NCBI GenBank assembly: GCA_023935145.1
Contig: CM043700.1
Location: 143,386,828 to 143,450,827, forward strand
DNA length: 64,000 nt
Direction of reading: 5' to 3'
Source: Bretschneidera sinensis
Lineage: Eukaryota; Streptophyta; Magnoliopsida; Brassicales; Akaniaceae
Shown: positions 34,932 to 47,070 of the stretch, piece by piece
How positions within the stretch are numbered: the first letter of the stretch is position 1
Layout of the letters: every line of letters begins with the position of its first letter
Translations under genes and position numbers: made by a program
The notes under the pieces: generated by a model
Told to the model about the DNA's origin: nothing
What the model saw: only the letters and a program-made list of their open reading frames with translations
Databases searched by the model: none

Positions 34932-36760
34932 GCATTATTAGAGCAAGGAAAATTCAAAGGATTCTACACCTTAGGTTGCTTTTCACTAATTATTGCTACC
35001 ATGTGCTATTCTCTTGGCAGAACAAGGTTTTATTGTTTTCTTTTTCCTCTTCTTTTTTATGATGAAGTGTTTATTTTGTTTTTAGCTATTCCATGGAGTT
35101 GCAAAAATGATTGATTAGCTAGTCTTGCTCTCTTTCTGTAATTTAATTGTTCTAGCTAGTATTCATATAAAAAAAGAAAAAAAGTTCTAGCTAGTAGGCT
35201 AGTTGCATATAGAAAACATAGATCACTCATTTAATAAATTCATTTTCAAAGTTTAAAAATGAAAGTGATTTATTTGTTTCATCAATTGATGTTGGCCCAT
35301 TACACATGTGAGCCCACTTGGAAATTCTATTGCAATATGAGCCAACATTAATATCAATTAATGTTGGCCCATAATATCAAATGCAAATCATGAATAAGGA
35401 TTAATAGGGGTCTTGAAAAACAAGTCAGACTAAGATAAAAGTGAAAATTAATTACATTCATAGTACAATATTGAAAATTTCAACAACAAATTAAGAACTT
35501 GAAAACAAACTCTCATATAAAGTTTCAATCAACAAACCAAACATCCACTATAGTACACCAAGATGACTATTCACAGACAAACCAAAAAGTTAATCCACAA
35601 TATGAAAGCAAAATGAACAAACCAAAGCCTAATAGGCCGGCATCCCTAAGTTGTACAAACATCGATCAATCTCTCACAACAACACAAATATATCCTACCA
35701 ATTAACAAGAAATTTATTATAAATAAGCACTTAAATTCCTAACTCCTAAAGCAAATGCAATGAGAGGTATTGATTAAAAGAGAGCTTCAATTCTAGAGCC
35801 TCATAGGGGACATATATATATCCTTCCTAGAAAGTAACGAGATTATCCAAATAATTACGAGCTTCATAAATGGAGTGAGCTCAGGTGAGTTAAACATTAT
35901 TAAACAATAATTGTGTATGATTCAGATCATAAAACATCATCGAATCATCATCACTCTCCCTTTTGTTGGGAATTCTGACATAAAGAGAAAATAAACACAA
36001 TAATTTATAATGTGGTTTAGCACTTTTTGCCTACGTCCATGATCCAATCATTATTCCATTACTTTTGTAACTTTTGGATGGAAGAAAGTTATTAAAACCT
36101 ACTACACCATAATTCTCCACTACTTTTGAAACTTTTTGGATGGAGGAAATTTGCTAAAACTCTCTACACCACAATACACAATTTTTCTAGACAAAACTGT
36201 GTGAAAACTTTCCTCAATCTCATAAACCAAAACTCCAATACACCAAATATTCACTCAACCGTTGGATCCCTGTCGTTTGACCAACTATTCATGGTTAAAG
36301 AATAAGGATGAGAAACTGCATCTCTTGATGCCTATATTTATAATAACTAGTTCCCACATCCTTTTGACACATAAATGATGTGGGACTAAAACTACTTACA
36401 ATAACGCTTTTCTTCGATATGGGATTTGAGAAGCAACCTAACAAATTCCTTATTCGACTCAAATCCCTAAACATTTCGATCTCTGGTTTGAATTTTCTTT
36501 CACCCAATCAAAACCTCCATGTTTTAATCGAGCTTCAATACCGCTTAATCAGATTTTGGGCCTAATCCCAACAATCCTCCACCTAGGCTTAAAATATGAT
36601 ATTAAACAACAAATATGTTTGACTTTTTCACTGCATCAATTTTCTGAATTTTTACCATTGTCAAACCTTAGCTTTGATATCACTTGTTGGGGATTTTGAC
36701 ATCCCAAAACAACTACGCAATCATAATAGCAAAACTAAAAAGAAAACAATGGTTCGACAC
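34932..36760. repeat. Second copy of the 2,155-bp tandem duplication
   Basis: It starts GCATTATTAGAGCAAGG and repeats the F-box 3' flank, F-box tail (35827-35963) and TRIM-like element. It runs on into the original right-hand flank, interrupted by a solo LTR at 36761. Confidence 0.85.
35827..35963 (-). pseudogene. F-box copy 1: original C-terminal fragment
   Basis: Same tail as 33643-33779, with the stop at 35827-35829. The coding sequence resumes at 38759 beyond the TRIM-like element, so these two pieces were once joined. Confidence 0.8.
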
Positions 36761-38758
36761 TGATGAGAATGCAAAATATCATATTTTTCTCCCTTAATGT
36801 TTAGATTTTTTTATACTCATTTGGTGCCTAAATGTACTCATTATTCTTATATTTTGATTTAGGATGCAAATGGAGGCGTTAAGTGCAAAACAAAACTAAT
36901 TGGGAGATTTCAGACAGTTTTGACATTGCTTCGTAATCTGGGCATAACTCTCTCCTCTGAGCTCCGATTGAGATAATTCAAGATGCTACGGAACGCCAAG
37001 AAAAATATCTACAACTTTCAAGTTTGAGTTTTGAGAGATACTGGCTGAATTAGGGTTGCAACCGGGCTTAGAGTTGCTGCACCTGCACTGTTACAGTTCT
37101 AGAAAGTCCTTTAGCCTGCAATTCTAATACGCTGATTTGATGCGGTTTATTTTCGGAAGTTTCCAGATCTAGTGCATGAAAATTCATACTGAAAGCACCA
37201 GTTTCCTAGTTATATTAGGGCTTCATTTTATTTTTAATATTTTCCTTAAATAAGTCAGATTTGGATATTGTTATTTTAGGATAATATTTAGAATATCTTA
37301 GGAGACCTTGTAGGGTTTCTACTACTTAAAATAACGTGTATAAGAGGGGAGAAATCATCAGACTTGGGGGATGCCTCTATCTTCCTTCTTCTCTAACTTC
37401 TCCTTCGAGTTTTCATCATGGCCCTGCATGGCTAAACTTTTATAATTGGTCGAAGGAAACAGAAGCCTCAGAATTAATAAAACTGTGAGATCTAATTTAT
37501 TTATTTTTATATATATTTGTTCAATTTATACTTTGAGTATCGAATGTTCTTCTGTCCCTATTTTCATGATTGTATTGTTTAATTACTAGGAGGCCTACTA
37601 GTTTATAATTCGTTGCAATCTACTGCTAGGTTAGATATCAAATCTATAATTGTTTGATCCCTATAATTTGTGAAGCAACTAAGATTTAACGATTTGCTGT
37701 GTCAAAAATTATTAGATCTTAGGAAGAACGCTCGACTAAATTAAATATAACCGCTTGTGCTTGTATTGTTTAACTTCATCAATCTCTCTAATTCTTAAGG
37801 CTGCTACTAGATTAAACCTTTAGTGCTCATCTTGGGTTGTTTAGTAGTTAGGGTTAATTAGATTGTTTGTTTTCTAATCAATTGCGACTAAGCAGAGATA
37901 GGAAAATAGTTCTAATGGTGAATATTCAAAATGTGAATTGACATATACTTGCATCGATGATCAGTTGTAAAATTTCGATGGTGGATGTTGACTTAGACCA
38001 AGGTTTGTTCTTTTGATTGATTTCGAAACTTCAATTTGATATGTTCATTAGTTTTTTTTCTTAAAATTGTTTTCGTTATACTCAAACCCCCCATCCTTGT
38101 TCACGTAGCATAAAACTAGGCTAGATTCTCTCTGTGGGAACGATCCTTATTCATACTACTACATGTATTTTTAGGAGTATAGGTTTTATTTTTGGTTGCC
38201 TGCGAGAGCATAACAGATACCTTTTGCCTACGTCCATGAGCCAATCGTTATTCCACTATTTTTACAACTTTTGGATGGAGGAAGCTGCTAAAACTCACTA
38301 CACTACAATACTCTATTACTTTTGCAACTTTTGGAGGGAGAAAAGCTGCTAAAACTCACTACACAACAATACACAATTTTTCTAGACAAAACTGTGTGAA
38401 AACTCACCCCAATCTGATAACCCAAAACCCCAATACATGCAATGCTCACTCAACCCTTGGATCCTTCTTATCTGACCAATTATTCCTAGTTAAGGAATAG
38501 GGGTGAGAAACTACATCTCTTGATGCCTATATTTATAATACCTAGTACCCACATCCTTTTGACATATAGACGATGTGGGATTAGAACTACTTACAATAAC
38601 AATTTTCCTCTATGTGGGATTTGAGAAGCATCCCAGTAAATTCTTCTTTCGACTCAAATCCCCAACCATTTCGATCTCTGGTTCCGATTTGCCTAATCCT
38701 CCATATTTTAATCGAGCCTTGAATACCGCTTAATCAGATTTTGGGCCTAATCCCAACA
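35964..38758 (-). mobile_element. TRIM-like LTR element, copy 2, carrying a nested solo LTR
   Basis: The left LTR is 35964-36573 and the interior 36574-36684 (111 bp). The right LTR starts at 36685, is interrupted at 36760 by a solo LTR, and resumes at 38221 to end AATCCCAACA at 38758. The primer-binding site (minus strand, TGATATCAAAGC) lies next to 36685. The flanks ...CCTTT and CCTCT suggest a CCTCT-like target copy. The host sequence is an F-box gene. Confidence 0.8.
36761..38215 (+). mobile_element. Solo LTR (gypsy-like) nested in the TRIM LTR
   Basis: The element starts TGATGAGAATGC and ends GAGAGCATAACA (1,455 bp). It is flanked by GACAC (36756-36760) and GATAC (38216-38220), a 5-bp target duplication with one change. 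The sister LTR at 34530 reads straight through this point (GGTTCGACACCT), which proves an insertion. Near its end CTCTGTGGGAACGATCCTTA is typical of gypsy LTR ends. No interior is left, so it is a solo LTR. Confidence 0.8.
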
Positions 38759-38962
38759 CCTCTCTTCAACAACAATTTTCATCATCACTTTACCATTATC
38801 TCTTCCCATAGCCATCGATGAAGTAATATCAAGGAATATTCTGATAGAAAACAACTTAGTCTATTCCTCACTACCACCACCACTACTACTGTCATTCAGC
38901 CTCCACACGTCGAAGAGCTCATCCCATTGATCCTCCAGTTGATATGTTCCAAACAAGACAAG
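38759..38962 (-). pseudogene. F-box copy 1: FBA-domain fragment
   Basis: The minus-strand translation includes TYQLEDQWDELFDVWRLN, SSSGGGSEE and MAMGRDNGKVMMKIVVEE, collinear with residues about 280-350 of the intact copy. A TAG stop replaces the Tyr codon after GSEE. A Copia-like fragment follows at about 38963. Confidence 0.8.
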
Positions 38963-39500
38963 CGAATTTCTCTACGTGAAAAGACTTTAACTAAAAAGTG
39001 TAGGTTCATTGGTAGGGTGGAAGAAAGAAAGAAAAAAATAAAAAAATGAAAGAAATGGAACAAAAAGAAGAAAAGAAAACAAAAAGAAGAAATTGACTTT
39101 TCAAGCAAGTGAGAGCTCTACAGGATTTCTGAAAGAAATACCGCAATACTTATTTATTCAATGTCATCTCAAAAGGATAATTACAAGTATTTATATAGTG
39201 CACATGCTCTGATTAGTTAGTTAGAAATTTGTAATAGAATTGTAACAGATTTTTAACTACTATGCTAAAGTGTCTTGATCCATGTGCTCCTTCTGAGTGC
39301 AGGCACTGTCTCTGGACTTGTGTTTACTGTTTCTGTAGTAGTGTGCACTCTTCTTGACTCAGTGTGAAATCCACCAATGCTAGTGTGCACCTCTTCTACC
39401 TCAATGTGCATCTGCTCTGTGCCCGTGTGCATTTCTTACATGTCATAATACTATTGTTACTGGTCTATCTCTAAGTCTGTATCATTTATCACTTGACATA
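38963..39500 (-). mobile_element. Copia-like retroelement fragment inserted in F-box copy 1
   Basis: On the minus strand a frame (HIEVEEVHTS...RRVHTTTETV...) ends LRRSTWIKTL and a stop. This resembles the Copia linker after integrase. LTR-like sequence follows (TATAAATACTTGTAATT..., GTATTGCGGTATTTCTTTCAG). No integrase or reverse transcriptase remains. Boundaries are set by where F-box similarity stops and restarts. Confidence 0.5.
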
Positions 39501-39640
39501 ACATACATATTCTCCTAAATCTCTCATCGTGAACATTGATGTACTCTACAAAAGAAAACTTCTTCATCAAATCACTCCAAATATATAATTCTGTTCAAAG
39601 TAATACAATAGTCACATATCTTAACATTCTCTATATCTAG
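39501..39640 (-). pseudogene. F-box copy 1: further fragment
   Basis: CCTAAATCTCTCATCGTGAA...CTTCTTCATCAAATCACTCC aligns with 53295-53400 of the intact gene (residues about 225-260). The N-terminal half, including the F-box, is deleted: the sequence jumps to the usual 5' flank at about 39650. Confidence 0.7.
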
Positions 39641-40612
39641 TTGTAAGGTCCGTTTGGTTCTTACGAGGGGTAGTGAGGGACAGAGCCAAGCAAAAACCTT
39701 AGGCACTATTATAATCTATTAATGTATGTGAGGAGTGAGGACGGAGGGTTCATCTTCATCTTATAGAGTGAATCAGGACTTTTTTTCTCTCAAAATAAAC
39801 TTAGGCTTCAAACTATTCTTTGAAATAGACCCTGCCCAAAAATGAATCTCATTTTGGATTCAACTTGCAAAGTCGTATACCATGCTGGATTTTCTGTTCC
39901 TCATTTTTATATCCCAATTTTCTTAGTTAATTCTATTGTAGGTCTTCTTTCTCTCATCTCTACCTTTCTCCCTCTGCATTCTAGTATTCTTTCAAAAACT
40001 CTCAAATTTGAAAACTTCAGTGTCAGAATAAAAAAACAAATAAGAAAACTTCATTTTCTTTTGAACAAAATTTAAAATTGAAATATTGAGAGGATCGCTA
40101 AGTAAACACTTTAAAATCTAGTCTTTCTTATTTTTGGATAATCATTCTAAATCACTCAGATTAATACTATTGTCTATATTCATTATTAATTTATTATATG
40201 CATGCCTTAAATTAGTAGGAACAAATAAGGTTCCACTTTGGGATTTTATATTTTTCTAGTTATTTGGGGAATTTGTGACTGACATTCATTACTATCAAAG
40301 AAATTCATTGCAGAGTGATCGATTTCTTTTTCTCTTTAGTATAATATAACCATAACTTTGTGGTTTGTAATATGAGTCAAGGTTTGAGCTTTGTGCAACC
40401 ATCACTAGCTAGTAAAGGATCTGCAAAGAGTTGGCTGGCACTTTCTTGTTTAAATTTTTTCTTGCTCTCTCAATATATCTAAAGATTATAACAAAATTTC
40501 TTTGAAATATAGTTCTTAAACTCTAGGTCCATGTAAGTGTACCATGGTTTTTGGTCTTCTCCTATTTAAAGATGAAGTAATCCAGACTGATGGAATATTG
40601 GAATGGATTGAA

Positions 40613-40795
40613 CTGAGATCAACTCCTCCACTGTAAAAAAAATTGTGAAGTAAAACATGTAGTACACGTAAATTTTGATTATAAGTAGTCCCCATCAAAT
40701 CACAAAATTTAAGTAATTCAAATCCATATGCAAATGCAATGTATTATGTGCTTTACTTTATACAACTTTTACTGCAAATGAGTTGATCCAGATTG
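40613..40795 (+). mobile_element. MITE-like inverted-repeat element, copy A
   Basis: The left end GAGATCAACTCCTCCACTGTAAA and the inverted right end GGATCAACTCATTTGCAGTAAA form terminal inverted repeats of about 45 bp with AAGTAAAACA/AAGTAAAGCA inside. About 183 bp, no coding capacity. Confidence 0.6.
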
Positions 40796-40983
40796 AGCTA
40801 TAAAGGATATTAATTAATCATCTCCTTAGGGAGAGACGGGGAAAGGATGCAGTAGAACTGAAGTTAGAGAAAATTGGGCTAAGAAAAGGAACCTAAAAAA
40901 AATCCAACATAGCATATGAGATGGCAATAGCTGAAATCAAAAACCAAAAATAAATTTGGGTGGAGTCTAACCTCAAAAATAGT

Positions 40984-41157
40984 GAGATCGATTACTTTGC
41001 AGTAAAAATTGTAAAGTAAAGCTTATAATACTTTGCTTTTACACATGGACTTGGACTCCTTAAATTTTAGGAATTGTTGAGGACTACTTTACAATCAAAA
41101 TTTATGTGTACCGCAAGTTTTACTTTATACTTTTTAAAAACAAAGGAGTTGATCTCG
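40984..41157 (-). mobile_element. MITE-like inverted-repeat element, copy B
   Basis: It is the same family as copy A in opposite orientation: its right part, inverted, matches 40625-40690 nearly base for base (GTACAC-TAAATTTTGATT-TAA-GTAGTCC). Ends are GAGATCGATTACTTTGCAGT and GGAGTTGATCTC. Confidence 0.6.
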
Positions 41158-41752
41158 CAAAATAATTTGGCAGCTAGATCTATTTTGGTCAAAAAGTCTT
41201 GAATCAGTGAGTAAGAAATGGTGGTTTTTGACACTATTTATATTCACATGCCATCCATATCTCTTGACATAAATTCTTCAGATTATTCATTGAATATGCC
41301 CTATTAAAAATATAATTAGTAACACTGATTTAAAAAAAAACAACATTTTAAAGTGTAAGCAACTAAGCAAGTTATCACATCAAATTAAAATTTTATGAAC
41401 TTAAATAGTGTTATCAATAAAAAAAAATTAAAGTTAAACTATGGTGTCATTTTTTAAAGCATGGACATCAATGTTCGTGATTGTAATTACCGTTGAATTA
41501 TCATGCACAAACACCATAAAACTATCCAAAAATTTATGAGCTTTTCATAGGTGTTATTTAAAATTTTATCTAATAAAATACATACCTATTAACAATGTCA
41601 TAATTTGAAAAAAATATTTTTGTACAAGTAGATATACATTTAAGAAGGAATGTGTTATTAGAATGATAAGTTGATTTGTTTTGGAATAAAATCGAGCCAA
41701 GTACTTTATACACTCAAACAGATCGAGTATACACGATATCTTTTATGACGAT

Positions 41753-43711
41753 TGTAGGTACTGCTCTTTTTCTCCTGGGACTCATGCATCCGGCTCATTA
41801 TCTAAGGCCACTCCCCTTAAAGAAGGTGGATATAGCGAGAGTGCGGATTACGATGAGTAGGCATATGAAAACAAGTGAAACCTAACAAGTCTAATACAAA
41901 CCCTTTATAAGTAGTAAGGAGGCTCCAATGATGGGTGCACTTTTAATGTATTAGACAATGAGCTGTTTGTCATCCAAGTACAAAGCAAAGATGACGGGTA
42001 AGGAGCTGCCATTTGACCTTGAAGGGGGTCGAATCCCTTATCATTGGTCAACATGAGAAATTTTAAAGCTCGGGAGATTTGGGTGCAAAAAAATGAGAAT
42101 TTAAAGCTCTCTCTTACCTAGACTGAAGTCTAGCTTTTTGTGTTCAAAGAAATTAATTGAAATTTTGATTCCATTATTATTATCATACATTAGTAATAAA
42201 ACCAAGCACACATTTTGCAATTTTTATTCAAACAAAGCAACACTAAATATTAACATTAAAGTAATGCGGTAAAAGTAAATATATAAAGGAAATAAATTGC
42301 TTTGACTATGAAGAAAAAAAAATATTAAAACTACTTGCAAAGTGTGGATGAGAAGTAAATTAAAGTGCATGCATTTAAACTAGGTGGATTAATTATGAAA
42401 GTTAAACTAGATAGATTGAGACTAAATTATTTTAAACTAGATGAATTAAACTTGAAGATTAAATTGAACGAATTAAACTAATCTACTTTAAACTAGAGGA
42501 GTTAAAAAAATAGAAATTAAGCTAAATAGATTTAAACTAAACTATCTTAAAGATGAGATTCAAAATAACTAGTAACCAGTAACAATTTTAATGGGCTAAA
42601 GGGGGCCCAAAATTAACAAGGACCAAGGGGGCCCAAAATTATTCTTAAAGAATTAATGTTCACATGTAATTAACAACTTAAAATAAAACATCTAACTTGT
42701 AGAACATAAAAACTCTTAAGGTACTAAATTAGAGGAAAGAACTTTAAAACTACCATTAACTTAACATTGCATTTAACGAAGAGACTACATTATGAGTAGT
42801 AATTAACTAAAGAAAGACATATAAGTAGTGAAAAATAAAATGCTAAGAAACTATTAAGTATTTTAAGATGAAACTTTCTAAGTGAGCTAAATTAATCTAG
42901 TATATTTTCAAGGTGGTTTAAACACATGAATTATGCTAGCAATTTATTTTGCAAAAAAAAAAAAGGTAGAGGCTTAACCAACCTTATTTGGCTAAGAAAA
43001 ATTTCCACGTGAGGGGATTATCATTGGAGATCTTTGTGCTATTTTGGACTTAGTTAAGAAGAATGATTCCAATGGAGATTAGAAGACCAAAAAAACAAAA
43101 AGTGGCCGAAAATGATGAACTCTCACTACTTCTTCTTTTGTGTTTCACTCTTTGCTCTTTTCTCACCTTTCTTGAACATTCTCTTCTCTTTTGTTATATT
43201 CCTCACTTTGATCTTCTTACTCTTCTATTTTTTTCTCTCTTTTCTCACTTCTATCTTTCTCTTTAAACTTTCTCTCTTTTTTGCATTACTTTGTTTTAGT
43301 ATTGTGTTGGTTTGTTTTTTGTGTTAGCAAGGGGGGGCTATTTATAGGAGTAAGGGCTGACCAAGAGATTAAAAAAATAAAAACAATTGGTGAAAAGGTG
43401 CATGGCTGGTCATATAGGGAAGGGGAAAAATAGTTTCAACTTTTGAGATGAAAAAGGTGTTTCACTTTTGAGGTGTAAAGATGAGGCTAGAGAAGTGAGG
43501 TGTAGTAAACCAAATAAAAAGTGAGAGGGAAAAAACTTTTCGGTGGCTAGACATGGGGAAGAGAGAGAGGTTTCTTTGAGGTGAAAAAAAGTGAAGAAGA
43601 AGGTTTGCAAAAAAGTGAATAAGAAAAAACATTTTGGAGTGTTTTCAATAAAGTAAAAGCAAAAATAAAAAAGGTGAGGAGAAACTCTACTTAAGATCAA
43701 CTAACTTTACA
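41753..43711 (-). mobile_element. Probable solo LTR, minus strand
   Basis: F-box 5' flank similarity stops at about 41752 and F-box 3' flank similarity starts at about 43720. The sequence between begins TGTAGGTACTGC and ends CTAACTTTACA, so read inversely it runs TGTAAAG...CCTACA. A minus-strand TATA box (CTATAAATAGCC, near 43340) lies mid-element as expected of an LTR promoter. The 5-bp flanks ACGAT and TCAAT do not match, so the boundary or the solo status is unproven. Confidence 0.4.
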
Positions 43712-44237
43712 TCAATAAAAGATAGGAATGTCAACTCCAAATTCAAATCTATCACAAAAATTTCTGAACGGCAATCCATATGATTGTAACTAGACTTGTA
43801 AAAAACTATTTCGTCAAAAACAATAAATGTTACTTATAAATACTAGACCCAAATCAGGAATCTAGGACTTGAAGGGATATTGGAAAAATCAAGCCACACT
43901 AAGATAAAATGAAAAATTATATTACACATGAAAAATTTCAACACCAAATTAAGAACTTGAAAAACAAACTCTCATAAAGTTTCAACAAAGTACAAACAAA
44001 CCAAACAAACATCACAATACACCGAGATGAATATTCACGAACAAAAAAAAAAGTTCTTAATCCACAGGAAACAAAATGAACGAACAAAACCCTAACAAGC
44101 CAGCAGCATCTTTAGGTTTTACAAACAATTGATCAATCTCTGATTAAGAAAGAGCTTTAATTTTGGAACCTAGCTCATATGTAGGATATTATATACGGGA
44201 GCTGGCCTCTTGCTCAACTAGATCATCTGTTTCCTAG
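43712..44237 (-). other. 3' flank of F-box copy 2
   Basis: It matches the 3' flank of the intact copy (52020-52885) and those of copies 1 and 4, e.g. CAAACCAAACA, AACAAAACCCTAAC, CTAGATCATCT. No other feature is seen. Confidence 0.6.
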
Positions 44238-45434
44238 CTAGAAAGTAACTAAACTCTGCACGTAATCATGACCTTCATAAATGGAGTGAACTCCAGTCAC
44301 TTAAATTGTATTAAGTAATTGTCTACTATTCAGATCATAAAACTTTATCAAATCACGATCACCCTCCTTTTCGACTGCTGTTTGCATGATAGCTTTACCA
44401 TTATCTCTCCCCACAACGATTGGCCAAGTAACATTAAGGAATGGTCCGATAGAGAACATCTTAGTCCAATATTCCTCACTACCACCACCATTACTACTAC
44501 TGTCATAATTCATCCTCCATACCCCGAACATCTCATCCCATTTATTCTCCCTTGCTTGATATGCTCCAAGCACGACAGCAGCGAATCTCTCCACACAAAA
44601 ATACTCCAACACCAATACTCAGGTTCATCCATTGGCATTGATATTTTCCTAAATCTCTACTCGCGAACGTCGAACGAGTCGACATACTCAGGAAAAAGGA
44701 TACTTCTTCCTCATATCACTCCCTTCCCAATATATCACTCCGTTCATAACAATGCAATGGCGTTCGACACAAATATTAACATTCTTGACATCATCTTCTT
44801 CGATAATCTCTGTCCAAGAATCAGTACTCCGCGTGAACACCTTAGCTTTAGTAACATATGAATTGTAATTACCATTACTGTTGTTTTTTTCATCGTCATT
44901 AAAGTAGATGACTTTGACCAACTTGAACTCCTTGCGATAACGTTCAAAAGAGAAACCAACAGAGATACTTTAAAGAGTCTTTCCCGAAGGTAACGACAAA
45001 AGATCTATGAGTGGTTGAGGGATTATCTTTGATTTTCTCGTTGTTGGGTTCCACAGGAGAAACTTGGTATGATCAGTAGGAGAGAGTGTGAAACAGATAG
45101 CACCGTTGCAACAACCTGTGATTTTTATGGAACTATCTCAGCCCGGGATTGGGGTTTCCATGGCAACGGTGTCGTTTTGGATCTTGAGAAGGGAAATGAA
45201 GGAATTGATCACGGAAGGGCTGATTGCGCGGAGGATGACAAAGGAGGTGGTTGCTAGATTATAGGAGTAGCGGAGGTGCGTGGAGATGAGGTTTGGAGAT
45301 CTGATGAGAGAAAGCCAATGTCTAGATATAGTTTTGAATCAGATAACAGATTTAACTAGCAATCGTGAAATGATATCGACAGTGATATCATCAGATAGGA
45401 AGAGAGAGGTTTTGACACGCTGCCTTGCTTCCAT
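44238..45434 (-). pseudogene. F-box copy 2: full-length pseudogene
   Basis: It is collinear with the intact gene at 52886-54079 from MEARQR to the stop at 44238-44240. The F-box domain (SDDITVDIISRL.VKSVI) is broken by TGA just after VKSVI. TAA follows FTL (near 44968), an extra A shifts the frame near 44693, a base is missing near 44578, and TAA at 44301 replaces Gln after LLNTI. With at least three nonsense codons and two shifts, no adaptor protein can be made. It lies about 7.5 kb downstream (in array order) of the intact copy and shares its flanks. Confidence 0.85.
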
Positions 45435-46215
45435 CGTTGGAGGAGGTTGATCAGTTCTGTTTAGTTGCCAAGAAAATTAATGTGGGAAAGAGAAATGAGG
45501 AATTTGCAGGTCTGTTTAGTGTATAAGAGGGATGGTAGCGAGGGACCCTGACAGGGACAGAACAAACTTCAGACACTGTTATGATTTGTCAATATGTGAG
45601 GACAGAGGAGGGTTCATCTTCATCTTATAGAGTGAATCAGTGGGTAAGAAACTGTAGATTTTGTCACAATGTCATCCTCATCTCTTGACATAAATTTTGG
45701 CACTATTCATTGAATATGCCCTATTAAAAGTTAAGTACAGCTGATTTTGTTTTTCTAAAAGAGAACAAAAGTCTAAGCAAGTTTTGGCATCAAATTAAAA
45801 TTTTATAAACTTAATTAGTGTACCTAATAAAAACTTAGGGTCAGTTACATAAGGTGTTATTATTGAAATCGTGGACATTGATGCTTATGATTGTAAGTGT
45901 TATTTCTAATTTTATGTGATATAATATAAATGTATTAACAATACCATAATGTGGAAAAATATTTTCGTACAAATAGATATATATTTAAAAAGGAATGTGT
46001 TAGAAAGATAAGTTGCTTTGTTTTGGAAGAATCGAGCTGAGTATATTTATGCTCAAACAAAGGATTCATGATATCTTTTATGATGATCCTAAAAAATTGC
46101 GTTAGAATTAACTAATTTAGGAGTAGAACAAATATTTTAATTATCACAATCTAATGATATATATGATAGTTGCCTGTTAACTGTTTGTCCTTTACTGATC
46201 TTAACTATTTAATTA
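45435..46215 (-). other. 5' flank of F-box copy 2
   Basis: It parallels 54080-54860 (5' flank of the intact copy) through GGGTTCATCTTCATCTTATAG and TTTCGTACAAATAGATATA. Similarity ends at TTTAATTAA near 46215, where the MULE starts. Confidence 0.6.
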
Positions 46216-46387
46216 AGGAAAAATTACATTAACTACTATGTGTTTTAGTCTGCTTTTCACTTAGTTCCCTATTGTTTGGTAATAGATAGAAACTTTTCTT
46301 ATATTATTCAATTTTGACATTTTTTAAACAGAAACCCCCCTCCATTATCTCTACTGTGAGTCAACCCGTTAGATTTGGGTCAAAAAG

Positions 46388-47050
46388 TTGTCCACCTCAT
46401 TATTTATTTATGAAAACCCAATAATACCCTTCTCTTCCCCTTCCTTATCGCCTCTTATTTACTTCTATTTTTCTTCCTTAAAACCCAAGTTCCAGTACAA
46501 GCAAGCTCTCTTTGATTTCTCTTCTTCTTCTTCAACTCTCTTTGATTTTTCTTCTTCAACTCTCTTTTGTTTTTATGTTTTGTTTTGTTTCATTTGTTAC
46601 TCCTTCATCACCCATTCATCACCTCGATCTGAACATGCTCAAGTCCACCCATTCAGCAATGGCTCCATCTCACTCATTCCTTAATGGGTCCATCAACGAC
46701 TCCATCAACCGGTCCATCAACGGTTCCCATCTGTTGTCATCATTTGGTATTTTGTTTGTAAAATTCCTCATTCTTTTTCTTTATTTGTTCAATAATTTTT
46801 TAAAATCACTCACAATTTCATCTACTATTTTATTTGTAAAATTTACACGTCATTTACTTTATTTGTTGAAGAATTTCTAAAAATCACTCACAGTTTCGTT
46901 TGGTTATTTGTTTGTAAATTCCCCCTTGTTTTTGCTTTATTTGTTGAGGAATCTTGTGAAAATCACTAACAATTAGTTTGTTTTGGTTGAAATTTACATT
47001 TGATACCGATATTGTATTCGATAAAATGAAGCACTGACTATGGAACTCTC
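46388..47050 (+). other. Leader/promoter region of the MULE GRF gene
   Basis: CT-rich DNA with a Phe/Ser-rich ORF (46388-46684) that looks like chance coding in a pyrimidine-rich leader. A TTTGCAG acceptor at 47053-47059 precedes the GRF frame, so an intron ends here. Confidence 0.35.
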
Positions 47051-47070
47051 TATTTGCAGCTATACTAATC

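Larger units (their letters stand above)
39641..41752. other. 5' flank of F-box copy 1 with two small inverted repeats
   Basis: GTCCGTTTGGTTCTTACGAG...GTGAGGGAC and later AAATTAAAATTTTATGAACTTAA, TTTAAGAAGGAATGTGTT match the 5' flanks of the other F-box copies in order. Two MITE-like copies lie inside (40613-40795, 40984-41157). No intact ORF is credible. Confidence 0.6.

Noticed and set aside
39842..40075. 77-codon ORF in the F-box copy 1 flank
   Set aside because: Hydrophobic chance frame in AT-rich DNA with no supporting signals or recognisable family.
41987..42060. GGGGTCGAATCCC as a tRNA B box
   Set aside because: No A box, no acceptor-stem pairing and no tRNA fold could be drawn around it.
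43063..43327. Hydrophobic Leu/Phe-rich ORFs that look like membrane proteins
   Set aside because: They arise from a CT-rich tract inside a probable reversed LTR.
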